A stretch of DNA of 64,000 bases from Izhakiella capsodis (GCF_900115045.1 NZ_FOVC01000005.1:148727-212726); one strand, 5' to 3'; shown: positions 17,612 to 27,095, counted from the stretch's first letter. Notes: generated from the letters alone by a model not told the origin. Made by a program: numbers and translations.

Positions 17612-19075
17612 TTAATCGCGTTTAACTAATTGTTGTACCGTTGCTTTTGCGCCCTGGCGCAATAATTGTTGATAAAATGTGTTTACGCGTTCAGTAAACA
17701 CGGCGCTGTGCCGCAAGTCGTCAGCAAATACCTCCTGCAAGCTAAGCAGAGCGCTAACGCGCGCTGAACCCTGCCCTGATGATGCCACGCACTGTGCAAG
17801 ACGCTCTTTCAGCGGGTCGCGGATTTCAATGTTTCCACCCTGTTCGTTGAGGCCGCCAACGTAGCGCATCCAGCCGGCGACGCCCAGTGCCAGCAGGTCG
17901 AAGCGGCTGCCATTTCGCAGATGCCAGCGAATACTTTCCAGCCAGCGCTGTGGAAGTTTTTGTGTACCGTCGATAGCTATCTGGGCCGTACGATGACGGA
18001 TCGCGCAGTTTTCATAGCGGGCGATGAGCGAATCAGCATAGGCGACCAGATCGACACCCCGGATGCTGAGAGTGGGTGCCTGCTCCGCAAGCATGAGCTG
18101 GCGGGCGGCTTGGCGAAAATGTTCGTCGGCCATACAATCGCTGATATATTCATAGCCAGCGAGATTACCGAGATAGGCGAGGAAGGAGTGGCTGCCGTTA
18201 AGCATACGCAACTTCATTTCCTCGAATGGCACCACGTCGTTTACCAGCTGTGCGCCCGCTTTCTCCCAACTGGGACGACCACTAACAAAATTATCTTCAA
18301 TCACCCACTGAAAGAAAGGTTCACAGGCGACCGCTACCGGATCGTCGCAGCCCAGTTTTTCCCGCAGCAGACGGTGGGTTTCCTCGGTCATTGCCGGAAC
18401 AATACGATCCACCATCGTGGAAGGAAAGGCGATTTCGCTTACGATCCAATCGGCCAGCGCGGGGTCCTGCTGGCGAGCTAATTCGCTAACCACCTGGCGT
18501 GTAACCTTCCCGTTTTCCGGCATATTATCGCAGGACATGACGCTAAAAGGGGGCAGCTTACGCTGACGCCGCCGGCGGATTGCGGCCAGGATGATGCCGG
18601 GCACTGAGCGGGGCGTATCCGGGTAAGCCAGGTCGTGAATAATATCCGGATGATCGAGGTTCAACCGTGCGCTGGCTGGATGATGGCAATACCCTTTCTC
18701 TGTCATGGTCAGTGAGACGATAGCGACTTCAGGCTGGCTGAGGGCTTCAATGACGGCATTCATGCCTGCCGATTTCGCGTGAATGCCCTGTTTGACGACC
18801 CCGATTACGCGTAGTGTGATCGCATCGCCAGACATCTCAGCCACGCTATACAGACCCTGCTGCGCATTCAGGGCGTTAATCAACTCGCCGCTGTTGAGAT
18901 TGATTTCACAATAACCCCAGTTACTGTTATGGTCGCGTGCCAGGGTATCGCTGCATAGCGCCTGATGGGCGCGATGGAAGGCACCGAAACCGATGTGCAC
19001 CATACGGGTTTGCAATTGGCGTCGATCATATCCCGGCGTAGCTACGCCGGTTTTCAATGAGGAGAGGGTGAGCAT
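17612..19075 (-). CDS. ydfI: Mannitol dehydrogenase family oxidoreductase (YdfI/UxuB-like)
   Basis: A 487-residue NAD-dependent polyol/hexonate dehydrogenase. Its N-terminal Rossmann region (VHIGFGAFHRAHQALCSD) and the conserved CDNMPENG, FPSTMVDRIVP and KLRMLNGSHSFLAYLG blocks match E. coli YdfI and the UxuB/mannitol dehydrogenase family, including the catalytic lysine in the KLRMLNGSH region. The family interconverts D-mannonate and D-fructuronate or related hexonates and ketohexonates. In E. coli ydfI is also next to rspAB, supporting a shared hexonate pathway here. It lies downstream of the MFS importer, same strand, 52 bp gap. Exact substrate not shown. Confidence 0.9.
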   Translation of the reverse strand: MLTLSSLKTGVATPGYDRRQLQTRMVHIGFGAFHRAHQALCSDTLARDHNSNWGYCEINLNSGELINALNAQQGLYSVAEMSGDAITLRVIGVVKQGIHAKSAGMNAVIEALSQPEVAIVSLTMTEKGYCHHPASARLNLDHPDIIHDLAYPDTPRSVPGIILAAIRRRRQRKLPPFSVMSCDNMPENGKVTRQVVSELARQQDPALADWIVSEIAFPSTMVDRIVPAMTEETHRLLREKLGCDDPVAVACEPFFQWVIEDNFVSGRPSWEKAGAQLVNDVVPFEEMKLRMLNGSHSFLAYLGNLAGYEYISDCMADEHFRQAARQLMLAEQAPTLSIRGVDLVAYADSLIARYENCAIRHRTAQIAIDGTQKLPQRWLESIRWHLRNGSRFDLLALGVAGWMRYVGGLNEQGGNIEIRDPLKERLAQCVASSGQGSARVSALLSLQEVFADDLRHSAVFTERVNTFYQQLLRQGAKATVQQLVKRD

Positions 19076-19127
19076 AGAACGTCCTTATAAACATAACCGG
19101 GTGCACGTGCCGTGCACCCGGTAGATT

Positions 19128-20411
19128 TCAGATGGAAACGGTGTTATCTGCAACTTTGGGACTTTTAATCACAAACAGCACCAACAGCGCCCCCAGCGCG
19201 GCTACGCCCCCTGCCAGCACGAAAGCACTATCGAAATGACCGGTACGCTGCACGATAAAGCCGGTAACGATCGGTCCGATAATGCCGGAGATGCTGCCCA
19301 CCAGATGGATAAATCCGCTAACGCCGCCAATCCGCGATTTATGCACTATATCCTGAATAATCGCCCAGTAAATAGCGCCGGTGATGTAGAGAAAGAAGAT
19401 CGATACAGACATCAGTGCAACCGCCGGGATTACGCCCTGTACGCTGCCGGCAAGCGCAACGCAAATGGCTGCCGCTATCAACGATACGACCAGTACGATT
19501 TTGCGCGACATCAGTAGCTTTCCGGTAATGTTGAAAATTTTATCGGAAATCCAGCCGCCCAGTGCCAGCCCAACGAAACCGACTATCCACGGAATGACGG
19601 TTGTCATACTCATGGATTTGATATCAAGATGATGCGCCTGAACCAGATACGCCGGGAACCAGCTGAGGAAGAAAAACAGGATATAGTTATAACAAAAAAA
19701 TGCAAAGGCAGTGACCATGATAACTGGCTGACGCAGATAATAGCCAAGTCCATGCTTTGACTGTGTCAGCTCATCTTCCGGGGTGTGCTGTTCATTTTTA
19801 AGTTTTTCAATCAGCTCGCGCTCCTGCTTGCGAACAAGGCGGCTTTTCGTCGGGTTATCGGCGGCAATAAAAAACCAGATAATCATCCAGACGATGCCAA
19901 TGCTACAAATGATGATGAACGCCAGGCGCCAGCCGAATGACAGCGCCAGCCAGCCGATTATCGGTCCAGCTACCGCGCCGCCCAACGGTGATCCGGCGCT
20001 AAGAAAACCCATCGCGGTTGCCGCCTGCTTTTTAGGAAACCATCCGTTAATAGCTTTGTTAGCTGAAGCACAAATAGGTCCTTCCGCCATGCCGAACAGC
20101 ACGCGCAGGATAAGCATAGACCAGAATCCGGTGGCAATCGCCGTCAGGCCGCAGAATAGCGACCACAGGCCAACCGCAGCGCCGAGGACAAGGGTTGGGC
20201 CAAACCGGTCGGTGGCCAGACCACCGATAAAATTAAACAGGGCATAGCCAAAAAAGAAGCTGCCGAAAATCATGCCAAATTGCTCGGCATTAAGCAGTAG
20301 ATCCTTCTCAATCATTGGTACGGTTAGCGAAAGCGCTACGCGATCAAGATAGTTAATCATATAGACGAGGAACAGCAGCAACACGATTGTCCAGCGCAGA
20401 TTCTTAAACAT
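19128..20411 (-). CDS. MFS hexonate/hexuronate importer (anion:cation symporter family)
   Basis: A 427-residue, 12-helix major facilitator protein resembling the ExuT/GudP/DgoT anion:cation symporter family: YLDRVALSLTVPMIEKDL near helix 1, GLATDRFGP in loop 2-3, and the long central cytoplasmic loop rich in charged residues (about 190-220). The start is the ATG at 20411, six bases after GGAG. Members of this family import sugar acids with protons. In E. coli the corresponding gene next to rspB is the disrupted ydfJ, whereas this copy is intact, so the pathway here should be able to import its substrate. Substrate inferred from context only. Confidence 0.88.
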   Translation of the reverse strand: MFKNLRWTIVLLLFLVYMINYLDRVALSLTVPMIEKDLLLNAEQFGMIFGSFFFGYALFNFIGGLATDRFGPTLVLGAAVGLWSLFCGLTAIATGFWSMLILRVLFGMAEGPICASANKAINGWFPKKQAATAMGFLSAGSPLGGAVAGPIIGWLALSFGWRLAFIIICSIGIVWMIIWFFIAADNPTKSRLVRKQERELIEKLKNEQHTPEDELTQSKHGLGYYLRQPVIMVTAFAFFCYNYILFFFLSWFPAYLVQAHHLDIKSMSMTTVIPWIVGFVGLALGGWISDKIFNITGKLLMSRKIVLVVSLIAAAICVALAGSVQGVIPAVALMSVSIFFLYITGAIYWAIIQDIVHKSRIGGVSGFIHLVGSISGIIGPIVTGFIVQRTGHFDSAFVLAGGVAALGALLVLFVIKSPKVADNTVSI

Positions 20412-20501
20412 AATCACTCCATCATTATATTTATAGCTATAAGGGGAGGCAGGGGAGGGCTATCACAGCCCCCCAGCAACTGCACTCTGCTGGTCTGGTG
20501 A

Positions 20502-21509
20502 CTAAATCTCCAGAATCACTTTGCAGCAGGCGCGTGGGTCTTTTTCAAACAGGGTCATCGCCCGTTCGATTTCATTCAGCGGTATGTAGTGGGTTATCAG
20601 CTTATGCGGTGCAATTTTCCCCTCGGCCATCCAGCGGATCACGTGAGGGAAACGATGACTGTTGAGTCTTGAGGTGAAAACTGAAAGCTCTTTGCTGGTC
20701 AGGCTTTGCTGAGTGATAGTGCAGGGCGCCCCAGAAAATCCAAGCAGGCCAATCCGTCCGGCGGGGGAGGCCAGCGCCGCGGCTTCGGCGAAAATGTCCG
20801 GATGGCAAGCCGCATCAATAATCAGCGTGGGTTGCACGCCGTTGAGCTGTGTTGCCAGCGGCGTCTCAGTGTTGTTCAGCGCTAAATCGGCACCGTTATC
20901 ACGGGCCATTTGCAGGCGCTCGTCGATGCGGTCGGCCACGATGACCCGCTCAACGCCGTACACGCCTTTAAGCACCTGAATCGCTGTTAACCCCATAGGA
21001 CCTGCGCCAAAGACCAGCGCGATATCCTGTGGCTGCGGCTGGAGAAAGGCGCAGATATTGGCAGCGATGGTAAATGGCTCAACCAGGCTTGCAACCCGAT
21101 CTTCAATGCTATCGGGTAGCGCCCAGGCGTTGGCGTCAGGCACTAGCGCAAATTCGCTGAAGCCGCCGTCACGGTGAACGCCAATAACCTGTAGCTCACT
21201 GCAGACGTTTGGCCGGCCAATCGAGCAGGGGTAGCAGTGGCCACAGCTCACTACCGGGTCAACGACAACGCGCGTGTCGAGACGGGCAGGATCAACGCCC
21301 GCACCGACAGCATCGATAATCCCGAAAAACTCGTGGCCAATAACGCGAGGATATCTGGCAAAGGGGTTATGCCCGTGCCAGATATGTACATCTGAGCCAC
21401 AGATACTGGCGTATTTTACTTTTACCCGGACTTCTCCGGGGTCTGGTTGCGGTACGTTACGCTGTGCAATGTTCAACTGCCCGGGTTGTTCAATGACGAC
21501 ACTTTTCAT
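20502..21509 (-). CDS. rspB: Zinc-type alcohol dehydrogenase-like oxidoreductase RspB
   Basis: A medium-chain dehydrogenase of 335 residues. Zinc-ligand motif (CGSDVHIWHGHNPF), the GHEFFG signature, structural-zinc cysteines (CGHCYPCSIGRPNVC) and a Rossmann glycine motif (FGAGPMG) are all present. Several blocks are identical to E. coli RspB (RVIGHEFFG, VDPVVSCGHCYPCSIG, VIVADRIDERL). The start is taken at the ATG at 21509, with AGGA six bases upstream; an in-frame ATG two codons earlier has no spacing for it. Probably oxidises a hexonate or polyol linked to the RspA reaction. It starts 16 bp after the rspA stop. Confidence 0.93.
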   Translation of the reverse strand: MKSVVIEQPGQLNIAQRNVPQPDPGEVRVKVKYASICGSDVHIWHGHNPFARYPRVIGHEFFGIIDAVGAGVDPARLDTRVVVDPVVSCGHCYPCSIGRPNVCSELQVIGVHRDGGFSEFALVPDANAWALPDSIEDRVASLVEPFTIAANICAFLQPQPQDIALVFGAGPMGLTAIQVLKGVYGVERVIVADRIDERLQMARDNGADLALNNTETPLATQLNGVQPTLIIDAACHPDIFAEAAALASPAGRIGLLGFSGAPCTITQQSLTSKELSVFTSRLNSHRFPHVIRWMAEGKIAPHKLITHYIPLNEIERAMTLFEKDPRACCKVILEI

Positions 21510-21525
21510 ATTCATTCCTTATGCT

Positions 21526-22740
21526 TTACCAGTTCCATAGCGTGCCGTCTTCCAGCCGGGCTACCGGCAGGTAAGCTGGCTCATAGGGATATTTCGCCGC
21601 GAGCTTTTCGTCAAACTCAATGCCGAGGCCTGGGGCGTCTCCCGGGTGCATATAACCGTTTTCAAAACGCCAGTTGGTTTTAAATACTTCCAGCATCTGC
21701 CCGGAGTAACCCATATATTCCTGTACGCCAAAATTGGGCACCCACAGATCGAAATGTAGCGCTGCCGCGTGGCAGATGGGGGAGAGGTCGGAAGGGCCGT
21801 GCGACCCGGTGCGCACCTGATACAGTGAGGCGAAATCAGCAATACGTCGCATTCCGGTGATGCCGCCTGCGTGGGTGATGGTGGTACGGATATAATCGAT
21901 CAGCTGTTCTTCAATTAGCTGCTTGCAGTCCCAGATGCTATTAAATACTTCACCGACGGCGATCGGCGTAACGGTATGCTGACGGATAAGACGAAAGCAG
22001 GCCTGATTTTCTGCGGGCGTCGGATCTTCCATCCAGAAGAGACGATAGGGCTCAACGCTTTTACCGAAACGCGCCGCTTCAATCGGCGTCAGGCGATGAT
22101 GCATGTCATGCAGCAGATGCTCGTTAAAGCCAAATCTCTCGCGCACGGTCTCGAACAGCTGCGGCATGAAGTCGAGGTATTTTTCAGTCGACCAGATCTG
22201 CTCCTCGGGCCAGTTGCCTTTGGTTGCTGGCTCATAGGCTAACCCTTTACCTTTCGCCATGCCATAGGTGGTTTTCATTCCGGGAATGCCGCACTGCACG
22301 CGAATAGCTTTAAAGCCCATCTCTTTATGCCTGGCATAATCATCCAGTACCTCATCGATACTGTGACCGGTGGTGTGGCAATAGACCATGACACCAGCGC
22401 GAGAAGCGCCGCCCAACAGCTGATATAACGGCATACCGGCTGCCTTACCTTTTATGTCCCACAGAGCCATATCAACGGCGGAGATGGCTGACATGGTTAC
22501 TGGCCCACGCCGCCAGTAAGCGCCTTTATAGAAATACTGCCAGATGTCCTCAATCTGGTGAGCGTTACGGCCGATCAGCTGTGGGCAGATATGATCTTTC
22601 AGGTAAGAGGCGACGGGCAGCTCACGCCCATTAAGCGTGGCATCGCCAATACCTGTCACCCCTTCATCGGTGGTGATTTTCAGCGTGACAAAGTTACGTC
22701 CCGGGCAGGTAACGAACACCTCAGCATTGACAATTTTCAT
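21526..22740 (-). CDS. rspA: Mannonate dehydratase-family enolase superfamily protein RspA
   Basis: A 404-residue enolase-superfamily (mandelate racemase/muconate lactonizing type) protein nearly identical in many blocks to E. coli RspA (FVTCPGRNFVTLKITT, YFYKGAYWRRGPVTMSAISA, VYCHTTGHSIDEV). Family metal and acid-base residues appear in HDMHHRLTP, WMEDPTPAENQ and VGEVFNSIWDCKQL. RspA-type enzymes dehydrate D-mannonate/D-altronate, often with low activity. It is the first gene of the rsp cluster, with AGGGA before its ATG. The operator palindrome and CRP-like site lie upstream. In E. coli rspA was named for an effect on the stationary-phase signal, but a catabolic role better fits the context. 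Confidence 0.95.
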   Translation of the reverse strand: MKIVNAEVFVTCPGRNFVTLKITTDEGVTGIGDATLNGRELPVASYLKDHICPQLIGRNAHQIEDIWQYFYKGAYWRRGPVTMSAISAVDMALWDIKGKAAGMPLYQLLGGASRAGVMVYCHTTGHSIDEVLDDYARHKEMGFKAIRVQCGIPGMKTTYGMAKGKGLAYEPATKGNWPEEQIWSTEKYLDFMPQLFETVRERFGFNEHLLHDMHHRLTPIEAARFGKSVEPYRLFWMEDPTPAENQACFRLIRQHTVTPIAVGEVFNSIWDCKQLIEEQLIDYIRTTITHAGGITGMRRIADFASLYQVRTGSHGPSDLSPICHAAALHFDLWVPNFGVQEYMGYSGQMLEVFKTNWRFENGYMHPGDAPGLGIEFDEKLAAKYPYEPAYLPVARLEDGTLWNW

Positions 22741-22782
22741 TCAAAGTTCCCTTTCGTCGTAAGCGATGGGCGGAATGTAATC

Positions 22783-22803
22783 CTTGTATAACTACCATAC
22801 AAG
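22783..22803 (-). promoter_or_regulatory. Palindromic operator upstream of rspA
   Basis: A perfect 7-bp inverted repeat (CTTGTAT with ATACAAG, 7-base spacer) lies 43-63 bases upstream of the rspA ATG. Such palindromes are typical of GntR/FCD regulators, and rspR is encoded in the cluster, so this is the likely RspR operator. A -10-like TATGGT overlaps the right arm on the minus strand. Binding is inferred. Confidence 0.6.
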
Positions 22804-22819
22804 TTAGCAGGCTATAATA

Positions 22820-22835
22820 TCGGATCGCGATCACA
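22820..22835 (-). promoter_or_regulatory. CRP-like binding site upstream of rspA
   Basis: The core TCGGATCGCGATCACA matches 8 of the 10 conserved positions of TGTGA-N6-TCACA. Its centre is about 41 bases upstream of the region expected for the rspA transcription start. This fits a catabolic operon activated by cAMP-CRP. Motif match only. Confidence 0.45.
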
Positions 22836-22940
22836 AACCCCTGATGGGATTGTCTCGATTATGGGGTCTCACGCGCGGAAGACGATGGTGCAATGATAAC
22901 AGGGGGCTGGCGGCAGGCAGGCTTGCGCCGCCAGGTAAAA

Positions 22941-23843
22941 TCAGGCCAGCAGCGGGCAATCCGGTGGCAGACGGCATTTGATGGCGTCAGGAATGATCTC
23001 AATACGGAAATCAGTGCCGGTCAGCGGCTCGCCATCCAGATTAAAGGTCATTTTATGAGGTGCATGAATTTCCAGCCAGGGTAGCGATGCGCGAGTAATA
23101 TTGGGGTTATCGTCATCGCCGCCAAAGATGGCATTCAGCAGGGTAGGTACCATTTCCTGTGCGGTAACGATGCTTAGCGCCAGCAGATTGTCATTCACCA
23201 ATGCATCCGGGCAGAGGCGCTGTCCGCCGCCGGCCTGGCGACCATTACCAATACCGATTGCCAGCGCTTCACCCTGCCATTTAAAGTCAGGCCCGATGAT
23301 GGTGCATTTATCGGCTTTGAGAGTATCCATGCGCATCAGCCCGTGGATGAAGTAGGAGACTGCACCCAGCGCAGACTTGAGCTTTTCGGGTGTTTCGGTG
23401 GTGATACGGGTGCCAAAACCGCCGGTCGCCATATTAATGAAGTAGCGGCTCTTATTGACGCTGGCAAGATCGATGGTGTAAGTCTTGCCGACCAGAGCCA
23501 GCCGCAGCGCTTTTTCCATCTCGAACGGAATACCGGCGCTGGTGGCAAAATCGTTAGCAGTACCCAGCGGTAAAATCGCCAGTACCGGACGTTTGTCTGC
23601 TGGCTGTGCGGCCAGCGCCGTCGCAACCTCATTTATGGTACCGTCCCCACCGCCAGCGACCAGGGTACTGGCTTCAAGCGCCAGCGCTTCATCGACGTAA
23701 CGCTGCGCGTCACCCTGTTCCCAGGTAACGCGAACGTCTATTTTCCATCCTTCCTTGCGCAACAAAACGACTGCGTTACGCAGAGCCTCGTTGTTGGCGC
23801 CTTTGCCATTAATAATCAATAAGGTGCGGGCGTACTTGTCCAT
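22941..23843 (-). CDS. yegS: Lipid kinase YegS
   Basis: A 300-residue diacylglycerol-kinase-like protein. The nucleotide-binding motif VAGGGDGTINEVATAL and the LPLGTANDFATSAGIP block are intact, and the C-terminal domain contains FNLDGEPLTGTDF and RCRLPPDCPLL as in E. coli YegS. E. coli YegS phosphorylates phosphatidylglycerol in vitro; the physiological role is unclear. The start is placed at the ATG at 23843 because AGGA sits seven bases upstream; the frame extends seven codons further without a better site. A single gene downstream of yegQ, same strand, separated from it by a strong terminator. Confidence 0.94.
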   Translation of the reverse strand: MDKYARTLLIINGKGANNEALRNAVVLLRKEGWKIDVRVTWEQGDAQRYVDEALALEASTLVAGGGDGTINEVATALAAQPADKRPVLAILPLGTANDFATSAGIPFEMEKALRLALVGKTYTIDLASVNKSRYFINMATGGFGTRITTETPEKLKSALGAVSYFIHGLMRMDTLKADKCTIIGPDFKWQGEALAIGIGNGRQAGGGQRLCPDALVNDNLLALSIVTAQEMVPTLLNAIFGGDDDNPNITRASLPWLEIHAPHKMTFNLDGEPLTGTDFRIEIIPDAIKCRLPPDCPLLA

Positions 23844-23908
23844 GTTAATTTCCTGAATAATCACGATATGTCACAAGTTATAGCATAAACGCGGGCTGAA
23901 GAGCCCGA

Positions 23909-23948
23909 TGAAAGATAAAAGAAAGGCCCGTTCGGAGGCGAACGGGCC
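23909..23948 (-). terminator. Intrinsic terminator of yegQ
   Basis: A perfect 10-bp stem (GGCCCGTTCG with CGAACGGGCC) around a GAGG loop lies 69 bp past the yegQ stop. On the minus strand it is followed by TTTCTTTTATCTTT. A second small hairpin (CGGGCT/AGCCCG) lies further on at 23892-23907. Confidence 0.85.
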
Positions 23949-24017
23949 AATGAGATTATTGCTGTGAACCAGGGTTTGTCGGTTGTGATTAACGGCTCTC
24001 AAGCTTGTAACAGGCTA

Positions 24018-25358
24018 CTATCTGGTCGCTGCGCTCACCGCCTGGCGAGTGGAGCCTTCGCTGAAATTACGCAATAGCAGTGCCCAGCCGAGGTCGATAT
24101 CATGGTTCACAGGCAGCCAGATGCGATAGCCATCACCCGGTGCAACCAGCATCTGATTGCCTTTTTTATCCTGCATCGTTTCCAGCTCGAAACGCAGGTT
24201 GCCCTCAGGCGTCATTAGCTCCAGGCTATCTCCCACCGCGAAGCGATTTTTAACGATTACTTCAGCCAGCTCGCCGCAGCGTTCACCACTGAACTCGCCG
24301 ACAAATTGCTGCTGATGGGATACCGAATAGCCATGCTCGTAGTTCTGATAGCTGTCGTGGGTATGACGACGCATGAAGCCTTCGGTGTAACCACGACTCG
24401 CAAGGCCGTCGAGGGTATTGAGAAGACTGCGATCAAAGGCTTTGCCTGCAGCAGCATCATCAATTGCCCGACGATAGACTTGTGCGGTGCGGGCACAGTA
24501 AAAAAACGACTTGGTGCGTCCTTCAATTTTCAGCGAACTCACGCCCATACCAGACAACCGGTTAACGTGCTCCACTGCGCGCAGATCTTTTGAGTTAAGA
24601 ATGTAAGTGCCATGTTGGTCTTCAAAGGCGGGCATGGGTTCATCCGGCCGCTGGCCATCGGCGAGCATAAATACCCGATCGGTGGGCGCGCCAATGCCAA
24701 GAGTTGGCTGAGACACGATATTGCCATTATCATCCTGCTGCGCTTCGCTTACCTGATAATCCCAGCGGCAGGCATTAGTACAGGTCCCCTGGTTAGGATC
24801 GCGCTTGTTGATGTAACCGGAAAGCAGGCAACGGCCGGAGTAGGCCATGCACAGTGCGCCATGAACAAAAACTTCCAGCTCCATGTCCGGTACTTGCTGG
24901 CGGATCTCTTCAATTTCCTCAAGCGACAGCTCACGTGACAGGATCACCCGGCTCAGGCCCATCTGCTGCCAGAAGCGCACTGTTGCCCAGTTGACGGCGT
25001 TAGCCTGTACGGAAAGATGAATGCAGACGTGAGGGAAGGCTTCACGTACCAGCATAATCAGGCCAGGATCGGACATAATCAGCGCATCCGGTCCCATCTC
25101 AACCACTGGCGTCAGATCGCGGATAAAGGTTTTTAGCTTGGCGTTGTGTGGTGCGATATTCACTACGACGTAAAACTTTTTGCCCTGTGCGTGAGCTTCA
25201 TTGATGCCGGTTGCCAGATTCTGGTGATTGAATTCGTTATTGCGTACTCGCAGGCTATAACGAGGCTGGCCGGCATACACTGCGTCAGCGCCATAAGCAA
25301 AGGCGTAGCGCATGTTTTTCAGGGAGCCGGCCGGAGAGAGTAATTCCGGTTTGTTCAT
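24018..25358 (-). CDS. yegQ: U32-family tRNA 5-hydroxyuridine modification protein YegQ/TrhP
   Basis: A 446-residue U32 'peptidase' family protein. The E. coli homologue TrhP acts in prephenate-dependent 5-hydroxylation of wobble uridine in tRNA. Start set at the ATG at 25358 (MNKPELLSPAGSLKN), the family's standard N-terminus, rather than the more upstream frame opening. The U32 signature VFVHGALCMAYSGRCLLSGY and the conserved cysteines in NQGTCTNACRWDY are intact, the latter being a plausible Fe-S ligand set. E. coli length is about 453. In E. coli the sRNA gene cyaR lies next to yegQ; no CyaR-like sequence was seen here. Confidence 0.94.
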   Translation of the reverse strand: MNKPELLSPAGSLKNMRYAFAYGADAVYAGQPRYSLRVRNNEFNHQNLATGINEAHAQGKKFYVVVNIAPHNAKLKTFIRDLTPVVEMGPDALIMSDPGLIMLVREAFPHVCIHLSVQANAVNWATVRFWQQMGLSRVILSRELSLEEIEEIRQQVPDMELEVFVHGALCMAYSGRCLLSGYINKRDPNQGTCTNACRWDYQVSEAQQDDNGNIVSQPTLGIGAPTDRVFMLADGQRPDEPMPAFEDQHGTYILNSKDLRAVEHVNRLSGMGVSSLKIEGRTKSFFYCARTAQVYRRAIDDAAAGKAFDRSLLNTLDGLASRGYTEGFMRRHTHDSYQNYEHGYSVSHQQQFVGEFSGERCGELAEVIVKNRFAVGDSLELMTPEGNLRFELETMQDKKGNQMLVAPGDGYRIWLPVNHDIDLGWALLLRNFSEGSTRQAVSAATR

Positions 25359-25649
25359 GGATAGTCCGTCTGATGTCAGGTCAGGTCCCACCGAGGGGAG
25401 GACCGGAGAGTCTACGTACAGGCGCTGATGACGGCCTTGTTTGAGATCAATGTTGCTGCAAAATCATGCGGTAAACATCCCTTATCGGGCTAGCAGAGCG
25501 GAGGAATCAGTCCGGTCAACTGCACAGCCAGTCCGACATTCACACAGCAGGTAGGTGGTTGCTGATGATAGCCGTTAATATCGCCGGGATGCGTCAGGCG
25601 GCCGAACGGCAGGCTCATCACTCAGCCTGAGACGTAACCGCCTGCGTTT

Positions 25650-27086
25650 TTACTCCTTATTTTTACGGCCTGCCAGCAACAAGTTGCGGGAGGCCCCTTT
25701 TGGCACCCGGCTGAATATCACCGCGGGCAGAGCGACAATTAACGCTATACAAAACCAGGTTTTGATAAAGGCTTGCTGCATCTCCACTGAGTTAGCCAGC
25801 GCCTGATGACCGAAAGCGCCAATGATAACGCCGGCGACAGTGACACCGATACTCAGCGTCAGCTGCTGGGACATCGACATCATGCTGTTGCCACTGCTGG
25901 CCAGTTCGTTCGGCAGATCTTTTAATGTCAGGGTGTTCATCGCAGAAAAACGCACGCCGTTGATCATTCCCTGTAAAAAGAGCAGCGGCAACAGCAGCCA
26001 TGTTAAGCCGAGTAAGGCCAATATCGGAAAAATGGTTATCACCAGTGCCAGTAGCAGAGTGGTACCGGTCAGGGTGTGGCGATAGCCAAAATGATTAACT
26101 ACCCGCACGACGATACGTTTCATGCTCATATTGCCGAGTACCATTGGGATCATCATCATCCCGGCATGGAATGGGGTGAACCCCATGCCGATCTGTAAAA
26201 AAAGCGGTATCATAAAGGGCATCGTCGCGCTACCAATACGGCCGGTAAAGCTGCCGAGTAAACCGATAGAAAACACGCGATTTTTAAATAATTTCAGGCT
26301 GAAAAGGGCATTTTCATTATTTCGTGCATGACAAATATAAATGGTGATAGCAGCTACCCCAACCAGGACTAACAGGCTGAGAACTGTGGTGCTGGCGTTA
26401 AGTCCCTGTCGACCATCAAGGGCCAGCGTCAGGCAGGCCATGCCCAGCGCTAACAGAATAAAACCGATAAAATCGAAACGTCGGGGTGGCAGCGTTATGT
26501 TAGGGAGCAGCCAGAGGGTGGCTATTGCGCCAATTATGCCTACAGGCAGGTTGATCAAAAATATCCAGTGCCAGCTGACATATTCAACCAGTAGGCCGCC
26601 CAACGCCGGCCCTACCAGGGGGCCAATCTGGCCTGGAAGCGTGACCCGCGTCATGGCAGACATATACTGTTCGCGTGGCACCAATTTTAACACCGTCAAT
26701 CTGCCCACCGGTACCATCATGGCACCGCCAATACCCTGAACAACGCGCGCGAGCAGCAGGTGATTAAGCGTTCCGGCTGTCGCGCAGAACATTGAGCCGA
26801 TGCTGAACAGCACGATGGCGCTGAAAAATACGTTACGCACGCCGAAGCGATCGGCCAGCCAGCCGCTGAGCGGCAATGTCATCGCGACCGTCAGTACGTA
26901 AGCGACGATGACCGAATGCATATGCAGCGGACTTTCATGCAGGCTATGCGCCATTGAGGGGAGAGCGGTGTTAACGATGGTGGAATCCAGCGTTTCCATA
27001 AAAAAGCCAAAGGTCACGATGCCTAACTGCCAGTTCAAACGGGTAGCTGATACCGCGTCGTTCGCTGGTTGCTGCGTTTTGTCCAT
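25650..27086 (-). CDS. mdtD: MFS multidrug transporter MdtD
   Basis: A 478-residue 14-helix DHA2-type drug:proton antiporter. The motif-A loop (GWLADRFGVRNVFF) and motif C (LPGQIGPLVGPALGGLL) are present, and the sequence tracks E. coli MdtD throughout (VGRLTVLKLVPREQYMSAM, NTLTLKDLP). The start is the ATG at 27086, with GGAG five bases upstream; an upstream in-frame GTG is less likely. It follows mdtC by 9 bp, as the fourth gene of mdtABCD. MdtD itself is not needed for MdtABC drug efflux in E. coli and may export iron-citrate or other metabolites. The baeSR two-component genes normally found next are absent. Confidence 0.94.
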   Translation of the reverse strand: MDKTQQPANDAVSATRLNWQLGIVTFGFFMETLDSTIVNTALPSMAHSLHESPLHMHSVIVAYVLTVAMTLPLSGWLADRFGVRNVFFSAIVLFSIGSMFCATAGTLNHLLLARVVQGIGGAMMVPVGRLTVLKLVPREQYMSAMTRVTLPGQIGPLVGPALGGLLVEYVSWHWIFLINLPVGIIGAIATLWLLPNITLPPRRFDFIGFILLALGMACLTLALDGRQGLNASTTVLSLLVLVGVAAITIYICHARNNENALFSLKLFKNRVFSIGLLGSFTGRIGSATMPFMIPLFLQIGMGFTPFHAGMMMIPMVLGNMSMKRIVVRVVNHFGYRHTLTGTTLLLALVITIFPILALLGLTWLLLPLLFLQGMINGVRFSAMNTLTLKDLPNELASSGNSMMSMSQQLTLSIGVTVAGVIIGAFGHQALANSVEMQQAFIKTWFCIALIVALPAVIFSRVPKGASRNLLLAGRKNKE

Positions 27087-27095
27087 CCTCACTCC

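Noticed and set aside
23865..24017. CyaR small RNA next to yegQ
   Set aside because: The position fits E. coli synteny, but the sequence holds only terminator hairpins and no CyaR-like seed or stem.
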